Shown here piece by piece: positions 11,078-23,600 of a DNA stretch of 64,000 bases (position 1 is its first letter; each line of letters begins with the position of its first letter). Made by a program: the position numbers and the translations under genes. The DNA is from Penelope pileata (lineage: Eukaryota; Chordata; Aves; Galliformes; Cracidae), in contig WBMW01005873.1 of NCBI GenBank assembly GCA_013396635.1, forward strand, positions 496,001 through 560,000, written 5' to 3'. Under the pieces are notes generated by a model. It made no database searches. It was given only the letters and a program-made list of their open reading frames with translations, and had not been told where the DNA came from.

Positions 11078-13540
11078 TCATTCCTCTTCTCCTACCAGCA
11101 GCTTTTCATATCTTCCTCACGTCATGTTGTGTTGTCTGGAGCAAGAAACAGCTGTACTAGATGATTTTTCAGCCCTCAGAAAAGGCTGAGATGCTTCTGC
11201 TTTAGCCCTCATTGTACAACTGGATGTTGGAACAGTTCCTCCCCGCAAACAAGACAGACGATATAGGCAGCATAGACATTTTGGATCTAGTGAGCAGAAT
11301 GAGTCTGGACTGCATCCATGGGTGACAGGACCTACAGCTCCCTCCTTAAGGATCATTTGCATGATTGTGGGAATTTTAATCTATTGGCTGTTTTGGAATG
11401 GCTTCCTTCCTCCCACAGGAATGTAGGCATAGGTATGTTAGTTTCTCTAGCATCACTTACAGCTTTGGTGAGAATATGTCTCTCAGTCCAAGACAGCCTG
11501 GGGCACAAAACCTCCATCAGGAACTACAACCTGTAAGGAAAAAAGTGTGTGAGGTCAAGGAACCAGCTGAAGTGGATATTTCTAAGGATTGCAGCTCCAC
11601 ATTTTGGCACTTACCTGTCCCTTAAATCATCCTTTAGGGACCTGAAACCCAGGAGAGTCCTAGCTGAGAAGCCTTTCCTAAAATGATTTACTAAATGTGA
11701 CTGAACTGTGTCAGAGCTGTAAAAAGAGACATGGTCAGTAGGGGTTTCTGCTCATAAGAGAAAGGGCTGGAGCTAGCCTCGAGGCGAGAAAAGAGGTTTA
11801 GCTTGTCCAAGGTATGCAATAGTATTATTTAAATAATAATAATAATAACTCATTGTTTAGGAGAACTTTATTTTCTCTTACTGTTATGGCATTTAGTCTC
11901 TCCAGTGGCTTTTTGCTTCTCTGATTCAGGACACATTTTTACTCCTTGTCTAACAAAAGCTCTTCATCTCGCACATGAAATGGGCCATTAGCCTTTAAAA
12001 AGAACAGGAATATACAGCTGTAAGTGTAAAAGACTTTATGTAAAGGCTTACTAGGGCAAGGTGGACCTTTCAATGTGGTTCTGCTACACATTTCTTGGTG
12101 TGAGGTAGAAAGGGAAATGAGCGTGAGGTGGCCCTTTCTGCTGGCAAACGGCTCTAGAAAGCTGCTCATTCTCTCACCCCAGGAAAAATGTTTGCCCAGT
12201 TCAAACTCCAACACCTTCCTTTCCCAGAGAGCTCGCCTAATCGGATTCAGACATTCAGAAATGCTGAGAGGCAGTGGCTGCATGGGAAGTTCAATACAGA
12301 GAACATTCAGTATCCAGCCACCCCTGGCCCCAGGTTCATCATCATTGCAGAAATGCAGCCGTGTTCCTCATTACAAACAAGATTGATGTATTTAGATCAC
12401 CCTGCAGGTCTCCTTAATCAGCTATCTAATTTTAGTCCTTTGCATTGAGATGGGGAAAGGGAGGAGGGAGGAAGGTTATTGACAGAGTTCTTAAAATACT
12501 GTAGCAAAACCCTACACTTGTTAATCATTCTCTTTATCGGATTTATACCCAAAAGATATAAACTGCTCTTCCCTCCCTCAACTCCTTTATTCCCTCCAGG
12601 ATTCACATTACAAAGAGCTAAGATCAACTGCAAAAAAACTTTGATGAAGTCTCATATCGGATTTAGGTTCTCTGTACTGGCTACCTCACCGCAGCAATCA
12701 GCTTGCTTAACCCTTTTTAGCTTCTTGGTTGCAATAGATGTTTTCAGCCTCAGCCTCCAAGCATTATCTCTCTGTCCTATTGTCAGGCACAACTCCAACA
12801 GCTTTCCATCCCTTTGGCTCATTTCAGCCACACTTGATGAAAGAGTTTTTTGACAGCAGGTAGCCAGAAAGAGAAAAAGAAACCCTTCAAGTGTTCCCAA
12901 GGAGATGCATGTTATATTTGAGATTTCCCCTTTATTAGACATGATGTAATCACTATGCTTGCCTACACTGATGTTCCAGGACATGTCTCCACACTGGAGA
13001 AACCAAGCGGGTGGCATTATACATGAGCGTGCTGAGTGATGGAGGAAATAACTATAATTCCAAATGCATCCTGGCAATATCGGCCTTGGAGTCTGAATAT
13101 GTTAATATCACACGCAGCACTCGTTCTGTAAGCCCTTCCTGCTGGGCTTTGCCTCTCCAGGCTGTGAACCCAAAACCTCATCCTGTGATGACACAGCGGA
13201 GATCAGCATTCCCTCCCCCTTCACACTGGGCTAACACATCACACTGGTTTTGATGTGTGCAACACAGAGGAGATTAAAAGCCCCTGCAAGGAGCCATCAT
13301 CAGGATCTGCAGACAACTGCCAAACTTTCCAAATCTATCCACTCCTTCTGCTGTTTTGGCTGGAAAAGCCAAAGGTACATCCTGGCACTACTCAGTCAGT
13401 ATCCAAGTTGTAAAACTTGAGGCCCCTTGACACCTGTTTGGTGATATGCATGAACCTCTGCTGTGGTGCTTCAGTTCGTGCCTGCAGTCACAGTGTGTGC
13501 AGTGAGAGCAGCGTTCCCTGATTACTCCTAGATATCTATT
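11078..13540. other. unique non-coding DNA, no gene recognised
   Basis: Single-copy-looking sequence with a short (AAT)n run near 11827-11850. Isolated splice-like sites occur (for example minus-strand GTAAGT at 11455-11460 with an acceptor at about 11531), but the enclosed 70 bases have stops in all three frames. No coding gene is supported. Confidence 0.5.
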
Positions 13541-13640
13541 CAGTCACAGAACCGTTTGAGTTGGAAGGGACCTTTCAAGGTTATCTGATCCAACTCCCCT
13601 GCAACAAACAAGGACATTACAACTCCATCAGGTTCCTGAG
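13541..13640 (-). mobile_element. CR1 LINE 3' fragment
   Basis: The plus strand reads GAACCGTTTGAGTTGGAAGG, then GACCTTTCAAGG and ATCCAACTCCCCTGCAACAA. This is the reverse complement of the CR1 3' region. About 100 bases are clear. Beyond about 13640 the similarity fades, although diverged CR1 sequence might continue to about 13730. Confidence 0.8.
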
Positions 13641-14378
13641 ATCTAGCTGTAGATGTCATGTCAGACAAAACTTGATCTGACATCTAGATCCTTCCAAATG
13701 CCCCATTATCAGCAACCCAGGTCCATCATTAAAATTTTCCATCATTAGAGCCTGAAGACTCTTCTGTTCCTAGCTCTGGCCATGGCTTTTGAAGACATAA
13801 GCTCAAACTGCAAATGCTAGAGCTAAATCCTCTACAAAGCCTTGTTAGTTTTCTAACACTGAAGGAGCTCTAAATGGGGTGGGCAAGAAGTTGGGAAGGG
13901 ACACATCCTTGATGACTGACTCAGCGTGACCAGGGGAATGTTCCATGACATATAATGTCGTGCTCAGCAAGAAAAACTGGACAGAGGGATGGATCTTGCA
14001 GGTAGCCATTTCTCTTGGAACCTAAATCCAATGTGAAACATCATCCAAGCTTTTTGCAGTTGATCTTAGACCTTTGCAATATGAATGATTTGGCTTCAGT
14101 CTGCTTGTGGGAGGCGGTGACTGACTGCCTTTGCATCACTTGTTTGGAAGATTTTTCCCTCCACTTCTTGAACTGCCTTTATCTTGACCTACAGATTTTT
14201 ATGTTTTTGCTCTTCCTTTCCTCTCCTCCTGGAGGAGGGAGTGAGTGGGCAGCTGTGTGGTTCTTAGTTGTTGGCCAGGTTCAACACACCACAACAGCTA
14301 AATACTGCAATTTCTGTCTGTACCTGAGCACTACTCTTTGAGCCAAACAACTATGCTTAACCCCAAGCAGCATATAAT
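13641..14378. other. non-coding DNA between two CR1 fragments
   Basis: The first ~90 bases may be decayed CR1. They contain a partial inverted repeat (AGATGTCA at about 13651 with TGACATCT at about 13678). The rest is unique sequence with no recognisable exon. Confidence 0.45.
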
Positions 14379-14524
14379 CTCAGAATCATCAAGGTTGGAA
14401 AAGACCTCCAAGATCATCTAGTCCAACCACTCAGCTACCACCAACATTACCCACCACCCCATGTCCCTCAATTCCACATCCAGATGTACCTTGAACACCT
14501 CCAGGGTTGGTGACTCAACCACTG
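14379..14524 (-). mobile_element. CR1 LINE 3' fragment
   Basis: The plus strand carries CAGAATCATCAAGGTTGGAA, AAGACCTCCAAGATCATCTA and GTCCAACC, a standard CR1 3' block in reverse orientation. On the minus strand the segment encodes ESPTLEVFKVHLDVELRDMG, the tail of CR1 ORF2. About 145 bases are preserved, and the element is 5'-truncated. Confidence 0.9.
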
Positions 14525-16169
14525 CTTTGTAGGTCCAACCACAGACAACAGCACAGGTTTCCCTGGTGTAATGACAGCTCCTGCTGGGAAACTCAGGGAC
14601 TGCAGTCCCAGAAAGCACAACAGCGTTCTGACTCTTTCAGGCCTGTGATTTATCTCTATGTCCCTCTGGAGGAGCAATGTCAATAAAATGTTATTACAAC
14701 TCTTTCTTTTCCTATAAAACTAAGTCAATAAGATATTATTGCAGTAGCTTGTTTTAAAGGAAAGCCTGCCAGCAAAAGAAAAAAGAAAAAGAAGAGAAAA
14801 AAGGAAAAACAACACAAAAACACACAGGAAAACAACAAGGGGAGTGAGAGAAGTCCCCTAAATTCAGAAGTTCTGTGTTTATCCACCCAATGTGTCTGAG
14901 GCAGCGGTTCAGCATCTGAATGACATCGAGATGAACTCAATGCACAGTCTGGATGGTCTTATGGTCTTTCACAACAACACTAGCTAGGGAAGTGCAGCTG
15001 TCCATCCTGGATAGAGACCTGCTTCACCTCCCCTCCCTTTGGTGCACAAAGAAAACCAGTCCCCAGAGACTAAAAACTACCTGACCAGATTCTTCTTCAG
15101 TGGTGGATTTTGTTATTTACATAAAAGCCAGAAGTGGCCTAACTTGATTCTTCGTTTACAGTAGATCATTCATGTCTATGCTGAAGTGATAGGGCTGCGT
15201 ACAGCCAGTGCAATTAGAGGTGAAATCCAAGGGGAAAGCAGAGCTGTAAGAGAAGTGCTACACATGCTCTACAGCTGAAGTACAGAAGATAACTGCCTAC
15301 AAAACCTGCCCAAGGGGATCCTTTCACCCCTTTGGTGTGCATCCCATAATCTGCCTGCCTATGTTACGCTCTTTATCCATGTCTCAACATATCTCAGTGT
15401 CTATTGAATAGACTTGCATTCCAGTGGTGTAAACCCACACAGTTTGGCAACTGTGAAAATACCCATCACCCAAAGATCTAATTTTGGGGATCTGCTGTGA
15501 GTCCAGCAAAAGTTGGTTCTCACTCAAAACTGTCTTGTGCTGCAGTATTTTGTCTGTGCTGCAAAAACCCTTCCAAGGAGAAACAGCTTTTTGCATCTCT
15601 CATCACCAAAATTAGATGGGTCTCCAGCTAATCCTTCTTGGACTGACAATATTCATTTCTTACCACAATATACCTTGAGTTAACCTTACAGCTTCTGTTG
15701 GAAGTAGCCACAGGAACTTGTTCAATTTATATCAGCAACCACAGCAGATTTTGTTTCAGCTAGAAGCACATGAGAACATATGAAATAAAGCTAGTTGCTC
15801 CACACTAGATGTGATCTATCAAGCCTTCAGTCTCTGTATCAAGTAAAGCATTTGCTGTATAGAAAAAGGTGGGATGGAAAGAAGGAAAATTTATGAAAAT
15901 ATTACTCATCAGTGTGTCTTTACAGACTCATGATTTGTGCCTACATTAGAGGTACCACAGAAAGTAGTGTAGGAAGGAGTAGGAAGGGAGAGAGGGTCTG
16001 CAACCTAGCAAGCTGATCCAGGTGACAAACTGGAGGGGCTGTTCCTTTGTTGACGCAGTCCAAATGAAATACACGTGTTTCCCATAGCAGCAAGGAAAAA
16101 ACATAGCAGTCTGATGTTCACTAACCTCGTTACAGCATAACTGATGGCAGCAAGAAACAGGGATGGGCT
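14525..16169. other. unique non-coding DNA, no gene recognised
   Basis: Includes an A-rich purine tract at about 14776-14815 (AAAAGAAAAAGAAGAG-like). Otherwise single-copy-looking sequence with only short chance open frames. Confidence 0.5.
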
Positions 16170-16460
16170 GGTTATAGCTAGTCCATTAATCAGGTCCCTG
16201 GCAAAGCATCTCAGCTAGAGTTAAAATTAAAGTTAGAAAATTAATCGGGACTTCACAATGGAAACCGCGAAGCATATGGTGTCAGCTAATGGAGAGGCTG
16301 TAGGGCTGAAGCCTCTGAAACTTCATGTCTTCCTGAAATCTAATTAGACCCTAATGGAAGGAAGACTGAGCAAAGGCTCTTAATTGAAAATTACACTTCC
16401 AGTTCAATCAAAGCCTGCTTCCGTGTTGCTATTAACGGCCTTTTAAAAATAGCTGAATTC
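16170..16460. promoter_or_regulatory. candidate conserved non-coding element (unproven)
   Basis: A repeat-free block dense in homeodomain-type cores, including CCATTAATCAGG, AATTAATCGGG and TAATTAGACCCTAATGG (16341-16357). Three CpGs lie in otherwise AT-rich DNA. This composition resembles developmental enhancers in vertebrate gene deserts. Nothing in one sequence proves conservation or activity. Confidence 0.3.
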
Positions 16461-19400
16461 TGCAGTGACCTTGCATACAAAGTGTTCACTTACAGAAAGC
16501 AGCTGTATGGATAATCAATGGATGCCTCAGTGATGGATTGGGACCTGTTTTGTAATAATTTATGACTAGGGCGTATTGAACTGGTTGCTGAGTTGCCGTC
16601 TGTATGAATGAATATATGGTTTAATTTAATAGGAGCTGTCCAGAAAGAACAAACAAGCAGGTAACGGTGTCTCAAGGCAAGCCACTCCTTGACAAACACT
16701 TCAGAAGTGCTAAGAAAGAATGCACAGACAGGAAACTGCCCAGAGATAGAACTGATGTGAAGAAATGATACATACCTGAAAAGGCAAACTTTTTCCAAAG
16801 AGGAATAATTGCTCTCCAGGTGGGTTATAAAGCTTCACCTAACTTCAGACACTTAATGAAGGCACCCAAATTAGCGAGTGAAGATACTCGAGTGCAACTG
16901 CTTTGGGCTCCCTCTGTGACCTTTGGGCTGTTGCAGAGCCACTGGGATTCACAGCACAGAGGTACCAGGCTGGCTTCAGAACAGACAGCAGAATATCTCC
17001 ATCAGGAGCAGCAGGGGTTGCACAACTGTTGTGCTTTGAAGATCCAGACTAGAATTTGCTCAGCAGGAACTCCCTGGTGAAAGGTCAGAAGTACTGGCAT
17101 CATCTCAGGCCTCCAAACTTCAAGACTTTCTGACAAGTTTCTTGAATTCTTAGACCTGTGCCTGAAACTTTTCATGTCAAGACTGCTGGAGGCAGCTCTG
17201 CTCAGCTGTGTGAATCATTCCTCTTTCCCCTTTGGTACGTATTCCAAAAGTACATCTCATGACTGTCTGTGTGCTCTGTGAAGCATCCTCTATGTTTGCT
17301 TGCTTGTGTTTAGGATGACAGCAGGATTGTCCCCCATTTCACTTTCCCACAGCTCAGTTTTTCTGCCTCAAATCCCCATCACTTCCCAAGCCTCGTCACC
17401 CCGCTGCTCTGCCCTGCAGGCTTGGAGACCTCCTTGTGCCTTCCACAGCTTCCCCTGCCAGTTTAATTTTTATGCCTTGGTTTGCCTTTACTCTCAGCAG
17501 TGGTTGCTTTGCTCCTTCTCACATCAACCAATAAAACACCCCATGAAGTTTTGCTCTCCTGACACAGCCTGCCCATGATTCTTGCTGTATTAGGATATTT
17601 TTCCCCAAGAAATATTTGTGATTCCTGTGTAACTCAGAGACTTCTTTCTACTTTTTTAACTCTGGCACAGCATTACATAAATGTTCAGTGTCACTGGTTG
17701 CCTCTGATGTGAGTTCTCCCTTCAGGACACCACTTCTGCCTCTCTCTTTCTCTTGGGCTTTGGGTTTTACAGGCTGTGGCAGGAGATGCATGAGCAATCA
17801 TTTGTTCATGGCTTGTCTGACCCCGACCCATGTCTCAGTTTGGTCAGCTCAGGTTTGGAATGGGTGAGACGCTCACATCAAGATTCAGAAGTTAAGACTC
17901 AAGATTATCCTTTTAAATTTGAGGTTATCTGGGGAAACATCTTCTATTTTTGAAACCCACTAAATAACACAGAATAATTTATGTCTAAAATCAAAATACT
18001 TAAAACCTTCTGGACAAATCATTAGAAAACAGGAACGTGGTACTGGAGGAGATCAATCTCTCTGAACTGCAGGCAACCATGGATTATTTCACTTTGTATC
18101 CTCTCCACACATCTCTCAAAAAGGAGCTCAACTGCTGCTTCACACAGCAGAGAAGAGCTGGAACAGTCCATTGACAAAATCTCAAAGGACCTTTTCTCCT
18201 TTCTCACAGGGATTTTTTCTCCTCTTGAGCTGTGTAGTGCAAAAAGCATGGAAAGTATTCACAAAAGAGCCTCTCTACAGCGAGTAGTGAGCAGCTCCAG
18301 GGGTGTTTCTTCTGTTTTAAACGCGGAGACCTCCATGAATCAAGGTACTTGACTGGAAACTCATTGCAGTACTAGATATCCTCACAAAATGTGGCTGGCA
18401 AGCCACAAAGACAGTGTAAGAAACATAACCAGTGATAACTTAATGCCTAAAGCACTCATGGAATAACAGTGCGGTAAGTACCCATCTGACCACAGCTTTA
18501 CATATGGTGTTTCTATGCATATTGTGGGGGTTCAGTAATTAATTACTTTTACACAGGTAATTATCAAATTAGTTAAAATAACTGTACCAACAAAGGCAAG
18601 TAATTACTGCTAACAGTAATAAAACAGTAAATACATCTATTTATTTAAATTCCCACAGTATAACTTCAAACAGAGGGGTAACAGGAACCAGTGCCAGAAA
18701 CCTGAAGGCAGGCAAAGTCTGGCTACATGCAAAGTGAACATTTTAAACCATGGTCAATGGCTGCAAAAGCATTAAAAATCAAAGAAATTCACGGTGTCTC
18801 CACCTCTTCATGTCCTCAAACCAAGACTACAGGGACTTATTCCTGAAAAATGTATAATGGCCAAATTAGAGTTGATTCATTTCATTTTTTAATTTCCCTC
18901 ATATAAATTTCCAGGCAGAAATGAGACTGTTCCATTTCTGATAATTATTTGCTGCTAAACCTATCTAGTCCATCTCTTCTCCCTAATACTGCTTCTCCTG
19001 AAGGTATCTTCTGAGTAACCTCATGCTTTCTTTGATTTCCACATAAATCCTTCACCTGCAAGTCTGGATACTGCCATACATAACTAGTTCCAGCTATGAC
19101 ATTCCCTTTTAACTCAAAAGAATAAACAACTGCATGGGGATATTCTCAGCTCCCTTTATTGGTGAGAAACTCTTTCTACCCAATGTCCAGACTTCTTCCT
19201 AAGTTTCTGTTCTCCAAGGTATTTGGTTTTGCCTGTATTGTGCCTTGGCAGCTTCCCACATTTCCCAGCAATATGTTATATTTGAGATAACATTTAAATG
19301 GCTAATTCTCTTGCTTGTTCTACTGCTGTAGGCTTCCCACTGGAAATCAAAGAGCTTTGATTTATTTCAGCCTGCTTGAGGAGCAAACAGGTAAAATTCT

Positions 19401-19706
19401 GCAGCCTGAGTTGAGCAAGATGCTGGAAAGAGCAATCTCATGATATTTAAATATCCGTTTTAATTAGCCCACACAGAAAACCCCTTAAAAAATTTCTTAA
19501 GCTGTATAGAAAGATCATTTCTGAGATCCATGAGAGCAACCCAGCCAAAGTATAACACTTAAAATGAAACTGTGATTGGACGTGACACATTGCAACCCAG
19601 AAGCCCCCTCCAACCCCTTTCTGGGGCACCGCTGTCTTCTTTCAGCCCATCTCATCAGACTGCCCCAGCAGCACCTCTGGCCTGGATCAAGATCCCCCAT
19701 ACTTAC
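16461..19706. other. unique non-coding DNA, no gene recognised
   Basis: AT-rich, with several TAATTA-like motifs near 18536-18610. No transposon fragment or convincing exon is seen. If the candidate minus-strand exon at 19707-19861 is real, this would be its downstream intron. Confidence 0.5.
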
Positions 19707-19861
19707 TGAAACAACATCGCACTGGGATCGAGTGAGAATGAACTCCTCTTTCTGAAGGCAGTGGAATTTTCTAATGGCTCCTGTATTTTCACAGAGCCCA
19801 CGAAATTTGGGTTTACTTCTTCACGAATGATCCTGGCAAAGCCATTGCTCACTTTGTCCAC
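19707..19861 (-). CDS. candidate internal coding exon, protein not recognised
   Basis: On the minus strand a pyrimidine-rich tract ending TACTTTCATTTTGCAG leads into 155 bases, followed by the donor GTAAGTATG (plus-strand ACTTAC at 19701-19706). Only one frame is open. It gives 51 codons starting VDKVSNGFARIIREEV, continuing NPNFVGSVKIQEPLENST and ending SFSLDPSAMLF, with two spare bases, so the exon would be phase 0 in and phase 2 out. The mix of charged, aromatic and glycine residues looks protein-like. I do not recognise the family and see no diagnostic motif. An open frame of this length has roughly a one-in-four chance of arising by luck in some frame, so the splice signals carry most of the weight. 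No flanking exon of the same gene is established. Confidence 0.35.
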
Positions 19862-20329
19862 CTGCAAAATGAAAGTAAGGAGAGTGATTTCATTTGTAAA
19901 GCTCATCTTTCCATGAATGCTGTAGAAGAAATAGAAAATTCAACAAATGTCTCCTATTATAGAATCTGGGCCTTTCTTTATCAGATATTCACCTCTTGTC
20001 TCCAAATAAACTGGTACTTTGCAAATGTACATCTTACTTTGGGAGGGAGAAGGTTAATCATCCTAATTACAGGTGGTGATTTTTTGCTATTTCTTAATTA
20101 ACAGTGGAAACTTAAACTTGGCCCTCTGACTTCTCTATCTTTTCCCTCTTCTTTTTCTGTCTTCTCCACAACAACAGTAAAAGAAGACTGGAAAAAAAAA
20201 ATAGAAAAATGGCTAAAAACTAGAATCACAGCAAGGCTTTCAGAAGAGTTGATCTCCCTTTGTCAATTCAAATCCATCCTAAAAAAGAACTTAATCACTT
20301 GCTTTTGCCACTGTCTCTGTGAACACAGG
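19862..20329. other. unique non-coding DNA
   Basis: Sequence upstream (in minus-strand terms) of the candidate exon. It includes the exon's acceptor tract at about 19862-19885. Nothing else is recognised. Confidence 0.5.
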
Positions 20330-20660
20330 GGGAGCTTTTCCTTCATTTTAATTGCCCTGAGTCCTTTTTAATTACACCCTTTCCTCTGTTGTGCTCAGTG
20401 CCATCAAATACTGAAACAAGGCATTGGATTCCAGCCTAATGCGTTTTGGCCGAATCAAAACTCCTGAGTTTCAAGTTTCTTTCCCCACACAGAGACACAA
20501 AAATCCTTTCCTGCTTAATGAAGTTTTATAAGAGCCTCTTGCAATTTGCACAACTGCTTGTTTGCACAGTTCGGTTTTGCCAAGGCACACATCTTTTTCT
20601 CTAACGTTATCTTCCCTTCACCACCTTAATGAGCAAAACCCACAGCTCCTAGCTAATTTA
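20330..20660. promoter_or_regulatory. candidate conserved non-coding element (unproven)
   Basis: Contains TTTTAATTGCCC, TTTTTAATTACACC, CCTAATGCGTTTTGGCC, a GATTCCAGCC segment and GCTAATTTAATATG within a repeat-free block. The clustering of TAAT cores suggests a homeodomain-bound enhancer. This rests on composition only. Confidence 0.25.
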
Positions 20661-23600
20661 ATATGAAACTAAGTTCTTTAAATTGAAGGTAAGTATTTCT
20701 GTTTATCACTAGTTCATAAGTTGGTGATGGAATTACAGCTCTGCCATGGGTAGAAGAGCTTTTCAAATTGATCGTGTTTCTTAGATCATTTCACATCTGG
20801 GATTCAAAGCAGGCAAACTGGCTGCAAGGCTTTGATTTTGGTGCGTGGGAAGTCTGAGTGAGCAACACCAGTGATCCACTCCAGTCTAACACATTCCTAA
20901 CACTATTAGTTTTATATTTAAGGATTAACAAGCACTTTTACCAAGAGCAATCAACAAACATAAATAGTGGTAACAAACACCAAACATACAGGATTTTTTG
21001 TTTGTTTTGGTTTTGGTTTTTGACTTTTTACTCTTTCAGTACTGTCTCCATGCATTCAAGTTCCAGAGAGGCTTAATGGGAAGTGGCTTAGTACTACGTA
21101 ATATGATGAAACAACAGCTGGACCCCAAAATCTCCAAGTGTACAAATTCTCTGAATCCTGGGGTCCTGATAATGCATACCTTGGGCACTCTGAAAACCAA
21201 ACCCATTGTTTCAAAGTGAAATTTCTCCCACACACTTACTTTCAAAAGTCAAAACTTGACACATCCCACAGAGTTTCATCACCATTATTTCAGCTGCTCC
21301 TGAAAATATTAAGCACAAAAAGCCTTGAGCAGCATCCCATCTGAAGAACAGACGTTCAGCTGGGAAGACAGCTCTCCGCAGCTTTCCCCTGCAACAGTAT
21401 TGTGTCTCCAATGTAAATCTTATCTGTGCTAGAAACAAGAAAAATCTCACATTGTATGTGATGGATCTGACTCCCACAAGACCAAAAAAATATTGCAAGG
21501 TGTTTTGTGGAGGGCCAGGTCTGTTTTCAGTACACCTTCACCAAAAGAGACACGGTGGTACAAAGAAAAAGTCTTCCCCAAGAAAGGACACCTCTTCTTA
21601 TACTACCCTTCCCCTTAGTGAGGAGACGGAAAGAGAGAACCTCACAAGGCAGATGTCACAGCAGCTAACACAACTGAAGGGCATTCAGGCAGAATCCTAG
21701 AAATTCATTGCTGAAAGGAGCCCAACAGGTTTTATTTCAGCCCCTAAACTAAGTGAACTGAAATGGGACACTTCATGTCCTGTGACTACATTAACCCCCT
21801 GGTCCTTAAACACTTTCGGGTCCAGCATCCTGCAGCCCTCCCAAATGAACCATCCCAGTATTCATCACAGCTTTCAGTAAAAGGGTGGTACCCTGATTCA
21901 AGGCAAGAAGCTAACATCTAGAATATACTGGAAATAGTTTCAAGTTTTATGTACACGTTGCTATACCTCAGGAATGAAGGCTTTGCAGGAAGAGCATCTC
22001 AATATAAGGGTTTGTTAGACCAACACAAAGTTTGAAAAACAAAACATCAAGACAAGCCTCCATGCATACAAAGCCCCTCACATCATTTCATGTTGTTATT
22101 CACCATCTGTGCTCAGACCTTCATAAATATCTATGCAACTTCAACACCTTCATCCAGCAGCTTAGGAAGACTCCAACTCTCAAATCTTTTGGGTGATTCT
22201 GAAACCCTTCTTTTTACGAACACCTTCATCCCTTATGTGAAATGAAATCCTGAATTCCTCTTCTCCCATCACCTTCTCAATCTAGGAGCTGTCTCCACAG
22301 CAGCACTCAGTAAGTGATGCTCCTCCACCTAAAATGGCCGCTGTCTCCCATATGTTTCTCTCATGCATGAATAGATTAAAAAGCTGCTGCTCATTTCTTT
22401 CTGAGGGATTTAAAATTCACGGAGGCCCGCTATCCTGAAGAAGTTTTACAGGGATTTCAGAAGAATTTAAACAGCAAGGAGACATTTAAGCCTCTTCCTT
22501 CTTTCTAATCTAAAAACTATTTGCACTTATGAAACAGGGACTAGAGACCTCATTCGCGCTGCTTCAGGCAGCATTTCTGCTCCTTTTAGCTCTTGGCAAT
22601 GTCTACACATACCTAGAAAAGCAGAAAAACTTTCTGAGAAGATATTCTTCCAAATCACGTTTGTAAGTGGAGTAATCCATGCTTGACCTACATACAAACC
22701 ATTTTGAGCTTCATCACTGAAATTCAAAGTGGCACCTGCCAGTTAACAACAAAATCTCCTTATTACTTGGACGGGAGAAAGAAATTCAATTTGATGTGCA
22801 AGTTCACTAAGGATATATCTACATTGCAGTGCTGCAGAGAGAGGGTTGGGTGGCATTTTCCTGATCAGCCTGCATGTCCATCTTACCAGGTTGGCTGTTT
22901 GCAGCCTAGGCTGAATCCTAGGAAGGGCTGACCCTGGGAAGAGCAAAGCACTGACCAGCCAGGTGAACAAACAGGGGACAGCAAGAAAATCATATCCAGA
23001 GGTGATGAAGAGATGCAACAGCCACACTTGTGGGCTGTCTCAAAGAGAAGATTCATTGTGCGGCTACTTCCCAAGCAGATGGAGCACCCAGAGCAGCCTC
23101 CCTGCCACCCAGCTGCACCCTCAGCACCCATTACAGCATTGGTGGGTTTTGTCCACTGCGTAGGGAAGCAGCAAATGGCTGGAGCAAGTTCTTGCTGCCA
23201 CAGCATTACTGGTGCTCAAGCAGCTTGCTTAAAATTAATAGAAGTGTCTCTCCTCCAGCTAGCCACACTTGGGATTTCAATGGAGATGTGGCTTTAGGCA
23301 GCCAATAGGATGTTTGGGGTACTATGAAGGCAGCTGTCAAAGAAGAATTGCTGTGGTAAATTAACTTGAACCCAGGGAGCCCGAAGTGTTTCAGATGGTT
23401 CTTACTGCTGACAAGGAAACAGCATTTTTCAGCTCCAGTACACTCTACAGGCTTTGGCTACCTATGTCTTATGGAGTATCGCAGTGGCATAGCAGCTGCC
23501 CCTGTGTTACACAAAGAGAAACTGAGTTATAGAGGCTAAACTCATTAAAACAGGTAAGCTGGGCCTTTCTTTGCAAGTTTGGAACTCTTGCTGTCCCAAC

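Noticed and set aside
11461..11530. 70-bp minus-strand interval between splice-like sites
   Set aside because: Stops in all three frames and no other support.
12652..13077. 141-codon minus-strand open frame
   Set aside because: No motif and no plausible exon boundaries. Length is within chance expectation.
13640..13690. Imperfect inverted repeat (GATCTAG ... CTAGATC) beside a CR1 fragment
   Set aside because: The stem needs a long bulge. It probably reflects chance within decayed CR1 rather than a miniature transposon.
21240..21299. 60-bp interval with a good acceptor (AATATTTTCAG) and donor (GTAAGT) on the minus strand
   Set aside because: The only open frame would enter and leave in phase 1, so it cannot splice directly into the phase-0 start of the 19707-19861 candidate. 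It may be a pseudo-exon or non-coding exon. It also shows how common such pairs are by chance.
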